A DNA stretch of 64,000 nucleotides from Streptomyces albireticuli (GCF_002192455.1 NZ_CP021744.1:62001-126000); one strand, 5' to 3'. Numbered from the stretch's first letter, positions 53,323 to 62,329 are shown. Notes: a model not told the origin generated them from the sequence alone. A program made the numbers and translations.

Positions 53323-54177
53323 TCACCCGGCCTGCTCGCTGTCGCGGCTTTCGGGCAGGCCGAGGGCGTGGAGGCGGTCCAGGGTGTGGCGGAGGGCGGG
53401 GTCGGTGGTGTGGTGGCGCAGGCGGGGGGCCGCGTGGGTCAGGAGCCAGGTGCGCAGCTGGGCATCGGGGCCGGGGTCGGGGCCGGGGCCGGGGCCGGGG
53501 GTGGGGGTGGTGGACCAGGCGGGGTGGGCGGGGTCGGCGGCGTCCAGCAGCAGGTCCTCGATCCATCCGTGGGCGGTGTCGGCGAGGTGGGCGTCGGCGG
53601 CCGGGTGCCGCTCGTGTTCCCAGCGGGCCAGGCAGGGGGCGGGGGTGTGGTGGGCGGTGGAGCAGAACGCGAAGACGTCGTCGAGGGGGCGTGCGGGGTC
53701 CCGCCGGCGCAGGGCGGCGGTCCAGTAGGCGTCGAGGAAGGCGCGGACGGCCTCGGCCTGGTCTGCGGGCCAGGTCTGCCAGCCGGCCTGGTGCAGGGCG
53801 GTGCCTTCGAGTTCACCGACGTACTCCCCTCGTGCGGCCAGGGCGGCCAGGTGCGGCAGGACGCGGCGGGCCGCCTGTGCGGGGTGGGGCCAGTGGGTGA
53901 GGTCCCGGGCGGTGTAGTGCGCCAGGTCGTCGGAGAGCGGGGCACGGGGGTCGCGCAGCGCGGCGACCTCCTGATCGCCGTAGCAGAAGAGGCAGCCCTG
54001 CCCCGGGTCGCCTGCCTGCCCGGCGAAGGTCTCGGTGAGGCGGGCGACGGCGGTGCGCAGACCGGGGGCCTCGGGCGGCGGGGCGGTGGCGACGGGCGGG
54101 GCGGTGGCCTTCTTGCCCGGCGCGGTGGTGTACCGGCCGGTGGGGGTGTCCGGGGCGGCGGGGGTGCGGTGGTTCAA
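53323..54177 (-). CDS. hypothetical protein with CxxC segment
   Basis: A 284-residue protein with a CLFCYGDQEVAAL segment (about 62-74), conserved-looking helices (LTHWPHPAQAARRVLPHLAA) and a Gly-Pro repeat (PGPGPGPDPGPD, about 228-239). The TTG start at 54177 gives the longest reading frame. No domain is recognised. Confidence 0.65.
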   Translation of the reverse strand: MNHRTPAAPDTPTGRYTTAPGKKATAPPVATAPPPEAPGLRTAVARLTETFAGQAGDPGQGCLFCYGDQEVAALRDPRAPLSDDLAHYTARDLTHWPHPAQAARRVLPHLAALAARGEYVGELEGTALHQAGWQTWPADQAEAVRAFLDAYWTAALRRRDPARPLDDVFAFCSTAHHTPAPCLARWEHERHPAADAHLADTAHGWIEDLLLDAADPAHPAWSTTPTPGPGPGPDPGPDAQLRTWLLTHAAPRLRHHTTDPALRHTLDRLHALGLPESRDSEQAG

Positions 54178-54614
54178 CGGGCGTCCCGTCAGGACTCCGG
54201 CCCGTGGAGGCCGAAGAGGGTGACTTTACGTCATATGCCGGGGTGCGGGCGTGTGGTGGCCCGGCCGGGGCGGGGCGCGCCGGGGCGGCGCGGGCGGGTG
54301 GCGCGGGCCGGCCGCCACCCGGAGGGAGCTGTACAGACTCCCGGTGACCAGCCACCGGCGGTGCCGACCGCCGCGGGCCCCGCAGGCCCGCGGCGCGGCG
54401 TGGGCCCGTGCGGGCCCCCGTCGGCGCACCCTGCCGGCGGCCGAGGCCCCTGGTGAGCGGCGCGCCGGGGCGGGCCCGTGGTGGCTCCGGCCGTACGTCA
54501 CGCGAGCGCGCCGTCCCTCGCCGCCGCGGGGAGGGGTTGCGGACCTTGCGGGCAGCGCCCGCTCCCGGCTGCCCACGCCGGAGGGCGGCCGGGCGCCGCA
54601 CCCGGTATCAGTGC

Positions 54615-54647
54615 CGTGTCAGCGACAGGTCAGGGGCGCCTGACACG
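54615..54647. promoter_or_regulatory. inverted repeat upstream of the acyl-CoA dehydrogenase
   Basis: Perfect 8-bp arms CGTGTCAG and CTGACACG with a 17-base spacer, about 170 bases upstream of the start of the first gene of the cluster. Candidate regulator site. Confidence 0.5.
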
Positions 54648-54712
54648 ATCGGTCTCGCTTCGGACGAACGTACCCCTCCCCCGCAAGCCCTGTCCCGCCT
54701 GCCCCTGCCCCC

Positions 54713-54742
54713 GGTCCTGGTCCTGGTCCTGGTCCTGGTCCT
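54713..54742. repeat. GGTCCT hexanucleotide repeat
   Basis: Five perfect tandem GGTCCT units, then a variant GGTCCA. They lie 75 bases upstream of the acyl-CoA dehydrogenase start. Confidence 0.85.
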
Positions 54743-54817
54743 GGTCCACCGCTCGATCGTCCGGTACGTCCGCGCGTGCTGCCCGTGGCCCCCCCTTGCT
54801 GACAGCGGAGGTTCCTG

Positions 54818-55957
54818 TTGCGTTCCCTGGATCTGGCCCGTGAGGTGTGTGAGCGTTACCACCCGGGTCTGCTCAAGGCACTGGCCGCTGTTCCGTACGC
54901 GGAGCGGGAGCGGCCGGGCGGGCCGGTGATCTCACTGTTCCGTGCGCACGGCGGGGTGGGGCTGCTGGTGCCGGCCTCCTTCGGCGGGCACGGGGCGGAC
55001 GCGGTGCGGGCGGTCGCGGTGCAGCGGGCGCTGGGGGCGCTGTCGCCGTCGCTGGCGGCTGGGGTGACGATGCATCACTTCACGGCCGCGATGCTCTACT
55101 CCCTGGCCGGGCGCGGCGGTCGGCTGAGCGCGGCGCAGCTCGCGGTGCTGCGTCAGGTGGTGCCCAAGCGGCAGTTGATGGCCTCGGGGTGGGCGGAGGG
55201 CCGCACCCAGGCGAACATCCTCGCCCCCTCGGTGACGGCGCGGCCGGTGGAGGGCGGTTTCGTGCTGTCGGGGGCGAAGAAGCCGTGCAGTCTGTCGGCA
55301 TCCATGGACTGGCTCACCGCGAGCGTGGCCGTGCCGGGCGCGGGCGGGGATCGGGAGCTGGCGCTGGCGCTGGTACCGGCGGGGGCTAAGGGGATGAGCG
55401 TGCGCCCGTTCTGGGGCAGTGATCTGCTGGCCGGGGCGGAGAGCGACGAGGTGGTCCTGGAGGAGGTGTTCGTCCCCGGGGAGCTGGTGGTGCGTACCTC
55501 GGCCGCGGACCCCCGGCGGCTGGACGATCTCCAGACGGCCGGGTTCGTGTGGTTCGAGCTGCTGGTGGCGGCCGGGTACACCGGGGCGGCGGGTGCCCTG
55601 GTGGAGGCCGTGGTGGACGGTGAGCGGGGCACGGCGGGTGAGCGGGCGGGGCTGGCGGTGCGTCTGGAGGCCGCTCTCGCGGTGCTGGAGGGGGCGGCGC
55701 GGGCGGTACGGGAGGGGCTGGCGGGTGAGGCGGCGGTCGCGGCCGTGCTGGTGGCCCGGTACGCGGTGCAGGAGGCGTTGCCGGTGGTGGCCGCGCAGGC
55801 GCTGGAGCTGCTGGGCGGGCTGGACTTCATCCGCCGCCCCGACCACGCCCGTATGGCGGGGGCCGTCCGCGCGCTGGCGTTCCACCCGCCGTCCCGGGCG
55901 GGGGCGGCGGAGCCGCTGCTGCGGTACTTCGGCGGAGGCCCCCTGGAACTCGCGTGA
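54818..55957 (+). CDS. acyl-CoA dehydrogenase-like flavoprotein
   Basis: A 379-residue protein with the acyl-CoA dehydrogenase fold: LVPASFGGHGADAVRAVAVQ, GWAEGRTQANILAPSVTARP, and C-terminal helices with VVAAQALELLGGLDFIRRPD. TTG 54818 follows GGAGG with good spacing. In this cluster it may desaturate a fatty acyl chain, giving the enoyl or vinyl group found in some azoxy metabolites. The acyl-CoA-binding region is shortened relative to beta-oxidation enzymes, so the substrate could be carrier-bound. Confidence 0.85.
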   Translation: MRSLDLAREVCERYHPGLLKALAAVPYAERERPGGPVISLFRAHGGVGLLVPASFGGHGADAVRAVAVQRALGALSPSLAAGVTMHHFTAAMLYSLAGRGGRLSAAQLAVLRQVVPKRQLMASGWAEGRTQANILAPSVTARPVEGGFVLSGAKKPCSLSASMDWLTASVAVPGAGGDRELALALVPAGAKGMSVRPFWGSDLLAGAESDEVVLEEVFVPGELVVRTSAADPRRLDDLQTAGFVWFELLVAAGYTGAAGALVEAVVDGERGTAGERAGLAVRLEAALAVLEGAARAVREGLAGEAAVAAVLVARYAVQEALPVVAAQALELLGGLDFIRRPDHARMAGAVRALAFHPPSRAGAAEPLLRYFGGGPLELA

Positions 55958-56027
55958 ACGGTGCCCGCACCGCGCAGCCGCCGGGCGCGTACCGTACGCG
56001 CCGTCGCCTGGAAGGGAGTTGCCGCCT

Positions 56028-56492
56028 GTGACCGTGACGGCTGCCGTGACCGGTAAGGCCTGTTCCGGTGCCCGGGAGGCCGGTGCCGGGGGCTCGGGCC
56101 CGTACGGGAGGCGGGCGGGCACCGGCGCGGCGGCGGGCGCCGGTGCGGTGCGCCGGGGTCAGGCCGGTGGCGGAGGCCGGACCGGCGGGCACGGGACCGC
56201 GGGCAGCGGCGAACCGGTGGCAGGGACCGGGCCGAAGGCGGGCGCTGGGCCGACGACGGGCCTCAGACCGGCGGGTGCCGGACCCGCAGCAGGCGCCGGG
56301 CTGGAAGCAGGCGCCGGGCCGGCGGCGGGCACCGGGCCGACAGGCAGGCGCCGGGCCGGTGGTGGTGCCCGCCGCGGCCCGTGCGGGCCTCCCCCGGTAC
56401 GGGCCCGGGCCGCGGGGCGTACGGGATGCCGGTCGGGTGGGGTGGTGCCGGCGCAGGGGCACCGCCCGCGGACAAGGAGCGTGACACGATGA
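56028..56492 (+). CDS. low-complexity Gly/Ala/Arg-rich coupled ORF
   Basis: GTG 56028 follows GAAGGGAG and begins VTVTAAVTGKACSGAREAGA; the rest is Gly-Ala-Pro-Arg repeats such as AGAGPAAGAGLEAGAGPAAG. The TGA overlaps the ATG of the diiron gene (ATGA). A good ribosome site and coupling speak for translation, but low complexity could also make it a degenerate frame. Compare the similarly repetitive ORF at 58703-59065 before the KAS II gene. Confidence 0.45.
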   Translation: MTVTAAVTGKACSGAREAGAGGSGPYGRRAGTGAAAGAGAVRRGQAGGGGRTGGHGTAGSGEPVAGTGPKAGAGPTTGLRPAGAGPAAGAGLEAGAGPAAGTGPTGRRRAGGGARRGPCGPPPVRARAAGRTGCRSGGVVPAQGHRPRTRSVTR

Positions 56493-57574
56493 CCCCTTCC
56501 ACCTCTTCCCCCTTTTCCACCACTTCTGTCACTCCGGGCTCCTCCCCTCCCTCCCCTCCGTCCCCTCCGCCGGCGCCTGGCGCGGATGCCGGTGGGGCGG
56601 TGGCGCCCGAGGCCGACTGGGAGCGGGCGCCGGGTCTGCTCCAGGGCGCCAAGGAGCTGGCCCTGGGACCCCAGGAGTGCAATCTCGCCTACTGGTTCAC
56701 CTCCGTCGCCCAGGGCACGCTGCGCGGCCGGGGCGCCACCGGGCATCACCCGGACGCGGTGGTCCCCGATTTCCTGAAGGAGGACGGGCCGCTGCGCGAG
56801 GCCCTGGTGCTGGAGTTCGGTTTCCGGGCGCTGGCGGAGGAGGCCGCGACCCGGCTGCTGGGGCACTACGTGCCGCTGGCCCCGGGGGTGGCGGAGATGG
56901 AGTTCTACGCGACCCAGCTGATCGACGAGGCGCGGCACGCCCGGGTCTTCCGCGAGCATCTGGTCGAGCTCGGCCACCCGGCCCGCAGCCTGCTCGCCGA
57001 CCTGGCGGAGCTGGGGGCGGGCTACCGGCGCGAGGTGCTGGACCCGGTCGTGGACTTCACCTTGGACATCGTCCGTGACCAGGGCGATTTCGCGGGCGGG
57101 GTGGCGGTGTTCGCGATCGTCATCGAGGGGGTGCTGGCGCCGGCGGCGGAGCTGAGCGAGCGCAAGTGGGCGCCGTTGTCCCCGGCGACGGGGGAGATCT
57201 CCCGCGGGGCGGCGATCGATGAGATCCGTCATCTGACGGTGGCCGCGACCATCTTGCGTGACCACCTGGCCGCGCATCCCGGCTACCGGCCGCGCCTGCT
57301 GGAGATCCTCACGGCGGGGATGCGGCTGTGGGAGGAGATCCCGGACCGGGGGTACGTCCTGCACCGCGAGGAGCTGTTCCAGGAGGGCATGCGCGCCCAC
57401 GCCCACCGTGTCGGGGACTACGAGCTGTGGCCGGGGGTGCGGATGGCGGAGACCACCCCCGGGCAGCGGTACGCGATGGCGGAGCGGTGGACCACGGAGA
57501 TGGCCGCCTCCCGCATGGCCTACATCGGGCTGCCCCCGCACCTCCCCGCCGCACCGCCCCGGGGCCGGGCATGA
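56489..57574 (+). CDS. ferritin-like diiron oxygenase, VlmB-like
   Basis: The 361-residue protein begins with a Ser/Pro-rich segment (1-40) and continues with a helical domain. Two ExxH motifs, DEARH (Glu147, His150) and DEIRH (Glu245, His248), plus further Glu (about Glu118 and Glu213), make a four-helix diiron centre. It resembles the VlmB group of valanimycin-type clusters, which are implicated in oxidising the amine or N-N unit. The match to VlmB is by eye and should be tested. The ATG overlaps the upstream low-complexity ORF, and its stop overlaps KAS III. Confidence 0.78.
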   Translation: MTPSTSSPFSTTSVTPGSSPPSPPSPPPAPGADAGGAVAPEADWERAPGLLQGAKELALGPQECNLAYWFTSVAQGTLRGRGATGHHPDAVVPDFLKEDGPLREALVLEFGFRALAEEAATRLLGHYVPLAPGVAEMEFYATQLIDEARHARVFREHLVELGHPARSLLADLAELGAGYRREVLDPVVDFTLDIVRDQGDFAGGVAVFAIVIEGVLAPAAELSERKWAPLSPATGEISRGAAIDEIRHLTVAATILRDHLAAHPGYRPRLLEILTAGMRLWEEIPDRGYVLHREELFQEGMRAHAHRVGDYELWPGVRMAETTPGQRYAMAERWTTEMAASRMAYIGLPPHLPAAPPRGRA

Positions 57575-58602
57575 CCACCAGCGCGGGTGCGGGCAGGGGT
57601 GGGGGGCGGGCGGCGGTGGTGGCGGGCGTCGGCGGGTACGTACCGCCCGACGTGGTGACCAACGCCGAGCTGACACACCGTCTGGATACCTCGGAGGAGT
57701 GGATCCGTACCCGTACCGGGATCAGGGCGCGGCATGTGATCGCGCCGGGGACGGCCACCTCCGACCTGGCTGTCGCGGCCGGCCGGCGCGCGCTGGAGTG
57801 CGCGGGGGCGGGGCGGGTGGAGGCGGTGGTGCTGGCGACGACCACCCCGGACCGGCCGTGCCCGGCCACCGCGCCGGAGGTCGCCGCCCGGCTCGGGCTG
57901 GGCCCGGTGGCGGCGTTCGACATCGCCGCGGTGTGCACGGGCTTCCTCTACGGGCTGGCCACCGCCGCGGGCCTGATCGCCTCGGGCGGGGCGGGGCGGG
58001 TGCTGCTGATCGCGGCGGACGCTTTCACCACCCTGATCGACCCGGGGGACCGGGCCACCGCCGTGATCTTCGCCGACGGTGCCGGAGCGGTCGTCCTGCG
58101 GGAAGGGGACGCGGGCGAGGCGGGGGCGGTGGGGCCGGTGGTGCTGGGCAGCGACGGGGGGCTGGGCCACCTCATCGAGGTACCGGCCGGCGGGTCCCGG
58201 CAGAAGTCCTCGGGGGCACCGGCCGGGGTGGGTGAGGAGTTCTTCCGGATGCGGGGGCGCGAGACGTTCCGGCACGCGGTCGAGCGGATGGCCGGCGCCG
58301 CGCACACGGCCCTGGAGGAAGCCGGGTGGAAGCGGGGGGACGTGGACCACCTGGCCGCGCACCAGGCCAACGCCCGGATCCTGGCCGCCGTCGGGGACCG
58401 TATCGGTATCCCGGCCGGGCGGTGTCTGTCGAACATCGAGGAGGTCGGCAACACCGGGGCCGCCTCCATCCCCCTGCTGCTGGCCCACTCCGCCACCGCA
58501 GGGCGCCTACGGGCGGGTGAGCGGGTGCTGCTGACCGCGTTCGGCGGCGGCCTGACCTGGGGAGCCACCACGATGACCTGGCCCGCCCTCCCCCCGCCCT
58601 GA
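57571..58602 (+). CDS. beta-ketoacyl-ACP synthase III-like (KAS III)
   Basis: The 343-residue protein has the KAS III triad: Cys122 (DIAAVCTGFLYGL), His264 (AHQANARIL) and Asn294 (EEVGNTGAASIP). KAS III condenses a CoA-bound starter with malonyl-ACP. In this cluster it would initiate a fatty chain. No acyl carrier protein gene is seen nearby, so the primary-metabolism carrier may be used. ATG 57571 overlaps the diiron stop (ATGA). Confidence 0.92.
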   Translation: MTTSAGAGRGGGRAAVVAGVGGYVPPDVVTNAELTHRLDTSEEWIRTRTGIRARHVIAPGTATSDLAVAAGRRALECAGAGRVEAVVLATTTPDRPCPATAPEVAARLGLGPVAAFDIAAVCTGFLYGLATAAGLIASGGAGRVLLIAADAFTTLIDPGDRATAVIFADGAGAVVLREGDAGEAGAVGPVVLGSDGGLGHLIEVPAGGSRQKSSGAPAGVGEEFFRMRGRETFRHAVERMAGAAHTALEEAGWKRGDVDHLAAHQANARILAAVGDRIGIPAGRCLSNIEEVGNTGAASIPLLLAHSATAGRLRAGERVLLTAFGGGLTWGATTMTWPALPPP

Positions 58603-58702
58603 CACCCCTCCCCCGCCTTTGCTTCTGTTTCTCCCTGCTGTGTGCGGCGTTGCGGCGCCGGGCCGGCCGAGCCCAGATGAGGATCCCCGTGAGGTGCGGA
58701 CA

Positions 58703-59065
58703 GTGAAGGAACGTCGGGAACCGGCGGGGCAGGCGGGCCCGCTCACCAGCTCAGGGCCCGGGCCCGGATACGGACCCGGTTGCGGCCGCGGATCCGGACC
58801 GGGTTGGGGCAGCAGATCCCGTTACGGCTACGGCTACGGCTACGGCTACGGCTACGGCTACGGCTACGGCTACGGAACGCTCGCGGTACCCGCCGCCGCC
58901 CGCCACCCGACCGGCCAGACCCGGGACCGGGCGCGCGCACGCACGCCAGCGCGGATGCGGGTACGGGCACGTGCACGGACGCAGCCGCGAACACGGGTAC
59001 GAGCGCGGGTGCGGGTATCGGTGCGGATGCGGACACGGGCACGGGTACGGGGTGCGGCGCTGTGA
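58703..59065 (+). CDS. YG-repeat low-complexity coupled ORF
   Basis: GTG 58703 follows GAGG and begins VKERREPAGQAGPLTSS. The centre is an (YG)9 run encoded by TACGGC hexamers (58823-58876), and the tail is Arg-rich (RVRARVRVSVRMRTRARVRG). The stop overlaps GTG 59062 of KAS II (GTGA). It may be a real adhesive or nucleic-acid-binding small protein, or part of the 5' leader that expanded by repeat slippage. The alternative reading would extend KAS II upstream, which seems less likely. Confidence 0.35.
   Translation: MKERREPAGQAGPLTSSGPGPGYGPGCGRGSGPGWGSRSRYGYGYGYGYGYGYGYGYGTLAVPAAARHPTGQTRDRARARTPARMRVRARARTQPRTRVRARVRVSVRMRTRARVRGAAL
58823..58876 (+). repeat. TACGGC hexanucleotide microsatellite
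   Basis: Eight perfect TACGGC units (58823-58870) and one TACGGA (58871-58876). The unit is a multiple of three, so length change would keep the reading frame. Confidence 0.9.
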
Positions 59066-60285
59066 GGAACGCTGCCGAGGTCGCGGTCACCGGGCTGGGC
59101 CTGGTCACCCCGGGCGGGATCGGTGTCGGACCCAGCTGGCGGGCGGTGACCGAGGCCCGGCCGGCGGCGGCCTGGGACCCGCTCCTGGCGCACCACCGTG
59201 TACGGATCTCCTGCCGGGTGCCGGGCTTCGACGCCGCCGCTCTGCTGGGGGCGCGCCGCGCCCATCGTCTGGACCCTTTCGTGCAGTTCGCGCTGGTCGC
59301 CGCCCGGGAAGCGGTCGCGGACGCCGGTCTGGACCCGGCGACCTGGGACGGCGGGCGGGTGGGTGTCGTGCTGGGCTGCGCGGACGGCGGGCCTATCACC
59401 GTGGAGGAGCAGCACCGGGTGCTGCTCGGTGAGGGCCCGGCGCGTGTGTCGCCGTTGCTGCTGCCGAGGCAGCTGCCGAACATGCTGGCCGGGCAGGCCG
59501 CCCTGGAGTTCGGGGCGCGGGGCCCGAACCTGGTGGTGGCCACCGCGTGCGCGTCGGGGGCGAGCGCGGTGGGCACCGCGCGTGACCTGCTCGCCCTGGA
59601 CCGGTGCGACATCGTGCTGACGGGCGGGAGCGAGGCGATGCTCACCCCGCTGGTGATGGCCGGCTTCGCGCAGATGGGGGCGCTCTCGCAGCGTGAGGAG
59701 GACCCCCAGGGTGCGTCGCGGCCCTTCGATGCGGGCCGGGACGGGTTCGTGGCCGGGGAGGGCGCGGGCATCCTGGTCCTGGAGCGGGCCGCCGACGCCC
59801 GGGCGCGCGGGGCGCGGGTGCGGGGGCGGATCGTGGGTTACGGGGCCTCCGCCGACGCCCACCACCTGACCTCTCCCCACCCTGAAGGCCGGGGCCTGGA
59901 GGCCGCCATCCGCGCGGCGCTCGCCGATGCCGGGCTCTCGCCGGGTGAGGTCGGGCACGTCAACGCGCACGGCACCTCCACCCCCCTCAACGATCTGGCC
60001 GAGGCGCGGGTGATCCACCGGGTGCTGACGGGCCGTCCGCTGGTGACCTCTACCAAAGGGGTCACCGGGCACCTGCTGGGCGCGGCGGGGGCCGTGGAAG
60101 CGGTCTTCGCCGTCCTGACCGCCGAGCAGCGCCTGGTGCCGCCCACGGCGAACCTCACATCCCTCGACCCGAGGATGGACATCGACGTCGCCTCCCGCCC
60201 CACCCCGGCACCGGGCGGGGTGATCCTGAGCAACTCCAGCGGCTTCGGCGGCCAGAACGCCGTCCTCGTCCTCGCCCCCGCCTGA
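59062..60285 (+). CDS. beta-ketoacyl-ACP synthase II-like (KAS II)
   Basis: The 407-residue synthase has the full KAS II active site: Cys163 in VVATACASGASAVG, His303 in HVNAHGTSTP, Lys332 in STKGVTGH and His337. It elongates a carrier-bound chain. The next-door KAS III has a different triad, so the pair initiates and extends a short or medium chain. GTG 59062 overlaps the stop of the YG-repeat ORF. No chain-length factor, ketoreductase or ACP is seen, so type II polyketide synthesis is not indicated. Confidence 0.92.
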   Translation: MRNAAEVAVTGLGLVTPGGIGVGPSWRAVTEARPAAAWDPLLAHHRVRISCRVPGFDAAALLGARRAHRLDPFVQFALVAAREAVADAGLDPATWDGGRVGVVLGCADGGPITVEEQHRVLLGEGPARVSPLLLPRQLPNMLAGQAALEFGARGPNLVVATACASGASAVGTARDLLALDRCDIVLTGGSEAMLTPLVMAGFAQMGALSQREEDPQGASRPFDAGRDGFVAGEGAGILVLERAADARARGARVRGRIVGYGASADAHHLTSPHPEGRGLEAAIRAALADAGLSPGEVGHVNAHGTSTPLNDLAEARVIHRVLTGRPLVTSTKGVTGHLLGAAGAVEAVFAVLTAEQRLVPPTANLTSLDPRMDIDVASRPTPAPGGVILSNSSGFGGQNAVLVLAPA

Positions 60286-60309
60286 CCCCCGCCCCCAGGG
60301 CCCTCCCCT

Positions 60310-60798
60310 TCAGGCCCGGCCGGCGGCGGGATGGAGGGCGGCGAGCGTGGCGGCGTGGCCGGGCAGATGCTCCTCGGCCCGCATGCGCACCACCTCCTCC
60401 CAGGCCAGACGGCCGTCGAAGACCTGGCGGCCGGTCCGGTCGACCAGGCGGGCTTGGATCAAAGCCGCCGCCTGGTGCGGGGAGAGGGCCTCCACCAGGC
60501 CCAGCAGTTCACCGGCATGACGGCGTACGAGAGCGACCCGCCCGGCATGAGAGGTGGTGGCGGTGAGACGGGCGAGAGCGGCGGGTTCCATGGCCGCGGT
60601 GTTGTCGATACGGGCGGGCCGGCCGGCCAGGACGTCCCGGGCGACAGCGGCCAGCATGCCGTCGCTCAGGGCGATATGCCCCAGCGTCCAGTCGGCAGTG
60701 GCCCGGTCCTCCGCCCCCAGAACAGGCACGGCGGCGGTGAGGGCCTGCGCGGCGTCCAGGAGGGAACGGTAAGCGCGGGCGAGAGCGGTGCTGTCCAC
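60310..60798 (-). CDS. DinB-like or mycothiol-dependent-type small protein
   Basis: A 162-residue helical protein with TADWTLGHIALSDGMLAAVA, similar in layout to the DinB/DUF664 and maleylpyruvate-isomerase N-terminal helical bundles, which bind metal through His residues. Here only some expected His positions are seen (DWTLGHI, SHAGR, HAATL). GTG 60798 has GGAG eight bases before. It converges with KAS II. Confidence 0.65.
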   Translation of the reverse strand: MDSTALARAYRSLLDAAQALTAAVPVLGAEDRATADWTLGHIALSDGMLAAVARDVLAGRPARIDNTAAMEPAALARLTATTSHAGRVALVRRHAGELLGLVEALSPHQAAALIQARLVDRTGRQVFDGRLAWEEVVRMRAEEHLPGHAATLAALHPAAGRA

Positions 60799-61322
60799 AG
60801 AGAAACTCCAACAGACGGAAAAGGGCACACGGGAGAAACACACGGGGACGGGAGGCCGGAGAGGCCGGAAAGGGGGCGGGGGTCAGGGCGCGGGTGCAGA
60901 CAGCGGGGACGGCCGGCGGGGACGGCACAAGCACCCGTGGCCGGTACGGGCCGGAGCGGGCGTCAGGCGGTGCCGGGGGTGCGCACTGTCCGGCGGGCGG
61001 TGGGGTGCGTTTGCCGTCCCCCGCGTTCACGGACGACAAAAACAGCACCAGAAGCAGAAGCAGGAGCAGGAGCAGGAGCAGGGACAAGCCGGGCCGAACG
61101 GGAAACGGAGCCAAACACCCCTGACGGAAGGGAAGTTGATGGATAGGCCATGGGAGAGGGGTGGGGTGCCGGCGGCTACCCGAAAGTATCGACTGACCGC
61201 CGGTCAGTCAACCACTGACTGGCGGTCAGTCAGGTAGATTGGGTGCGGCCGGGACCCCGCACGCAAACGGGCGACCCCCCGGCCACCCGGAGAAGAGGCG
61301 ACGAAAGGGCAGGCGCGCGCAG
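60799..61322. other. intergenic region with hexamer repeats and TetR operators
   Basis: No gene is accepted here. About four AGGAGC/GGAGCA hexamers occur at 61050-61082, and the TetR operators lie at 61190-61232. The rest is GC-rich. Confidence 0.5.
61190..61232. promoter_or_regulatory. two TetR-type operators
   Basis: GACTGACCGCCGGTCAGTC (61191-61209) is a palindrome around CGCCG, and TGACTGGCGGTCAGTCA (61216-61232) is a close second copy. They lie about 90 bases upstream of the TetR start and probably bind its product and control the promoter here. Confidence 0.7.
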
Positions 61323-61982
61323 ATGGCCACCACCCCCACCACCGAAGCGGCACCCGCACGGCGCAAACGCGTGGCCAAGAGCCCCCAGGACCGCAGGGCC
61401 GACATCCTGCGGGCCGGCGCCGAGGTCTTCGCCGCCACCGGCTTCACCGACGCCCGCATCAGCGACATCACCACCGCCGCACAGATCGCCAAGGGCACCT
61501 TCTACCTGCACTTCGAGACCAAGGACCACCTGCTGGGCGCCCTGTGGGAGGAGTACGTCGACACCTTCGTCGCCACCACCGAACGCATCCTTGAGGAAAC
61601 GGACGCGGATACCACCGGCGCCTGGTGGCCGGCCGTCGACCGCCTCCTGACCGCTCTCATCCGCCACGCCGCCGACCACGCCGCCCTGCACCGCATCGTC
61701 TACGGCTCCGCCAACGCCAGAGCCCTGGAACTGTGCAAGGCGAGCAACGCCCGCGTCATCGACCTCATGTCCGCCTTCGTCACCCGCGGAGCCCACGCCG
61801 GCGCCTTCACCTGCCAGGACCCCGACTGGACGTTCCGCATGATCTACCACGCGGCCGACGGCCTCCTGGACGACCTCATCAACCGCCCCTCCCCTCTCGA
61901 CACCCCCCGCATCACCCGCAGCGTCCTCGAACTCGCCCACCGCGCCCTCGGCAACCCCACACCCGCCGCGGACCGGTCCTGA
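61323..61982 (+). CDS. TetR family transcriptional regulator
   Basis: The 219-residue regulator has an N-terminal HTH (RRADILRAGAEVFAATGFTD, then ARISDITTAAQIAKGTFYLH) and a helical ligand domain. Two palindromic sites upstream make it likely that it represses itself. It may also regulate the fatty-acid-like genes or the DUF2156 gene. ATG 61323 lacks an ideal ribosome site; a GTG downstream is possible. Confidence 0.9.
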   Translation: MATTPTTEAAPARRKRVAKSPQDRRADILRAGAEVFAATGFTDARISDITTAAQIAKGTFYLHFETKDHLLGALWEEYVDTFVATTERILEETDADTTGAWWPAVDRLLTALIRHAADHAALHRIVYGSANARALELCKASNARVIDLMSAFVTRGAHAGAFTCQDPDWTFRMIYHAADGLLDDLINRPSPLDTPRITRSVLELAHRALGNPTPAADRS

Positions 61983-62245
61983 ACACCCGCCACGGAAGCG
62001 AAAAAGGAGAAGAAGGACACAGGCCCCCGGGAAGCCAGAAGAAGGGGAGCCGGGCGGGGCGGGCGTAGCCGGGGGGGCGCGGAATCCCGCGGGCCCATGA
62101 CCGTAGACAGGACCCCCTTGGCCCCAAGAGTGCTCCGCGGGAACGAGGGGCACCGGGACAGGCGGAAGGCGTGAGGCCGGGCCCGCAAGCCGGGGGTACG
62201 GGCCAAGGCCGCGGGGCAGAGGGTGTGGGGCAGGGGGTGCGGGGG

Positions 62246-62329
<84 letters not shown>

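Larger units (their letters stand above)
54178..54817. other. intergenic region upstream of the 54.8-64 kb cluster
   Basis: 640 bases without an accepted gene. It contains an inverted repeat CGTGTCAG (54615-54622) / CTGACACG (54640-54647), which could be an operator, and five perfect GGTCCT hexamers (54713-54742). Most other sequence is GC-rich and featureless. Confidence 0.5.

Noticed and set aside
57571..60285. KAS pair as a type II polyketide synthase
   Set aside because: KAS II has a full Cys-His-His site and there is no chain-length factor, ketoreductase or ACP, so a minimal PKS is not supported.
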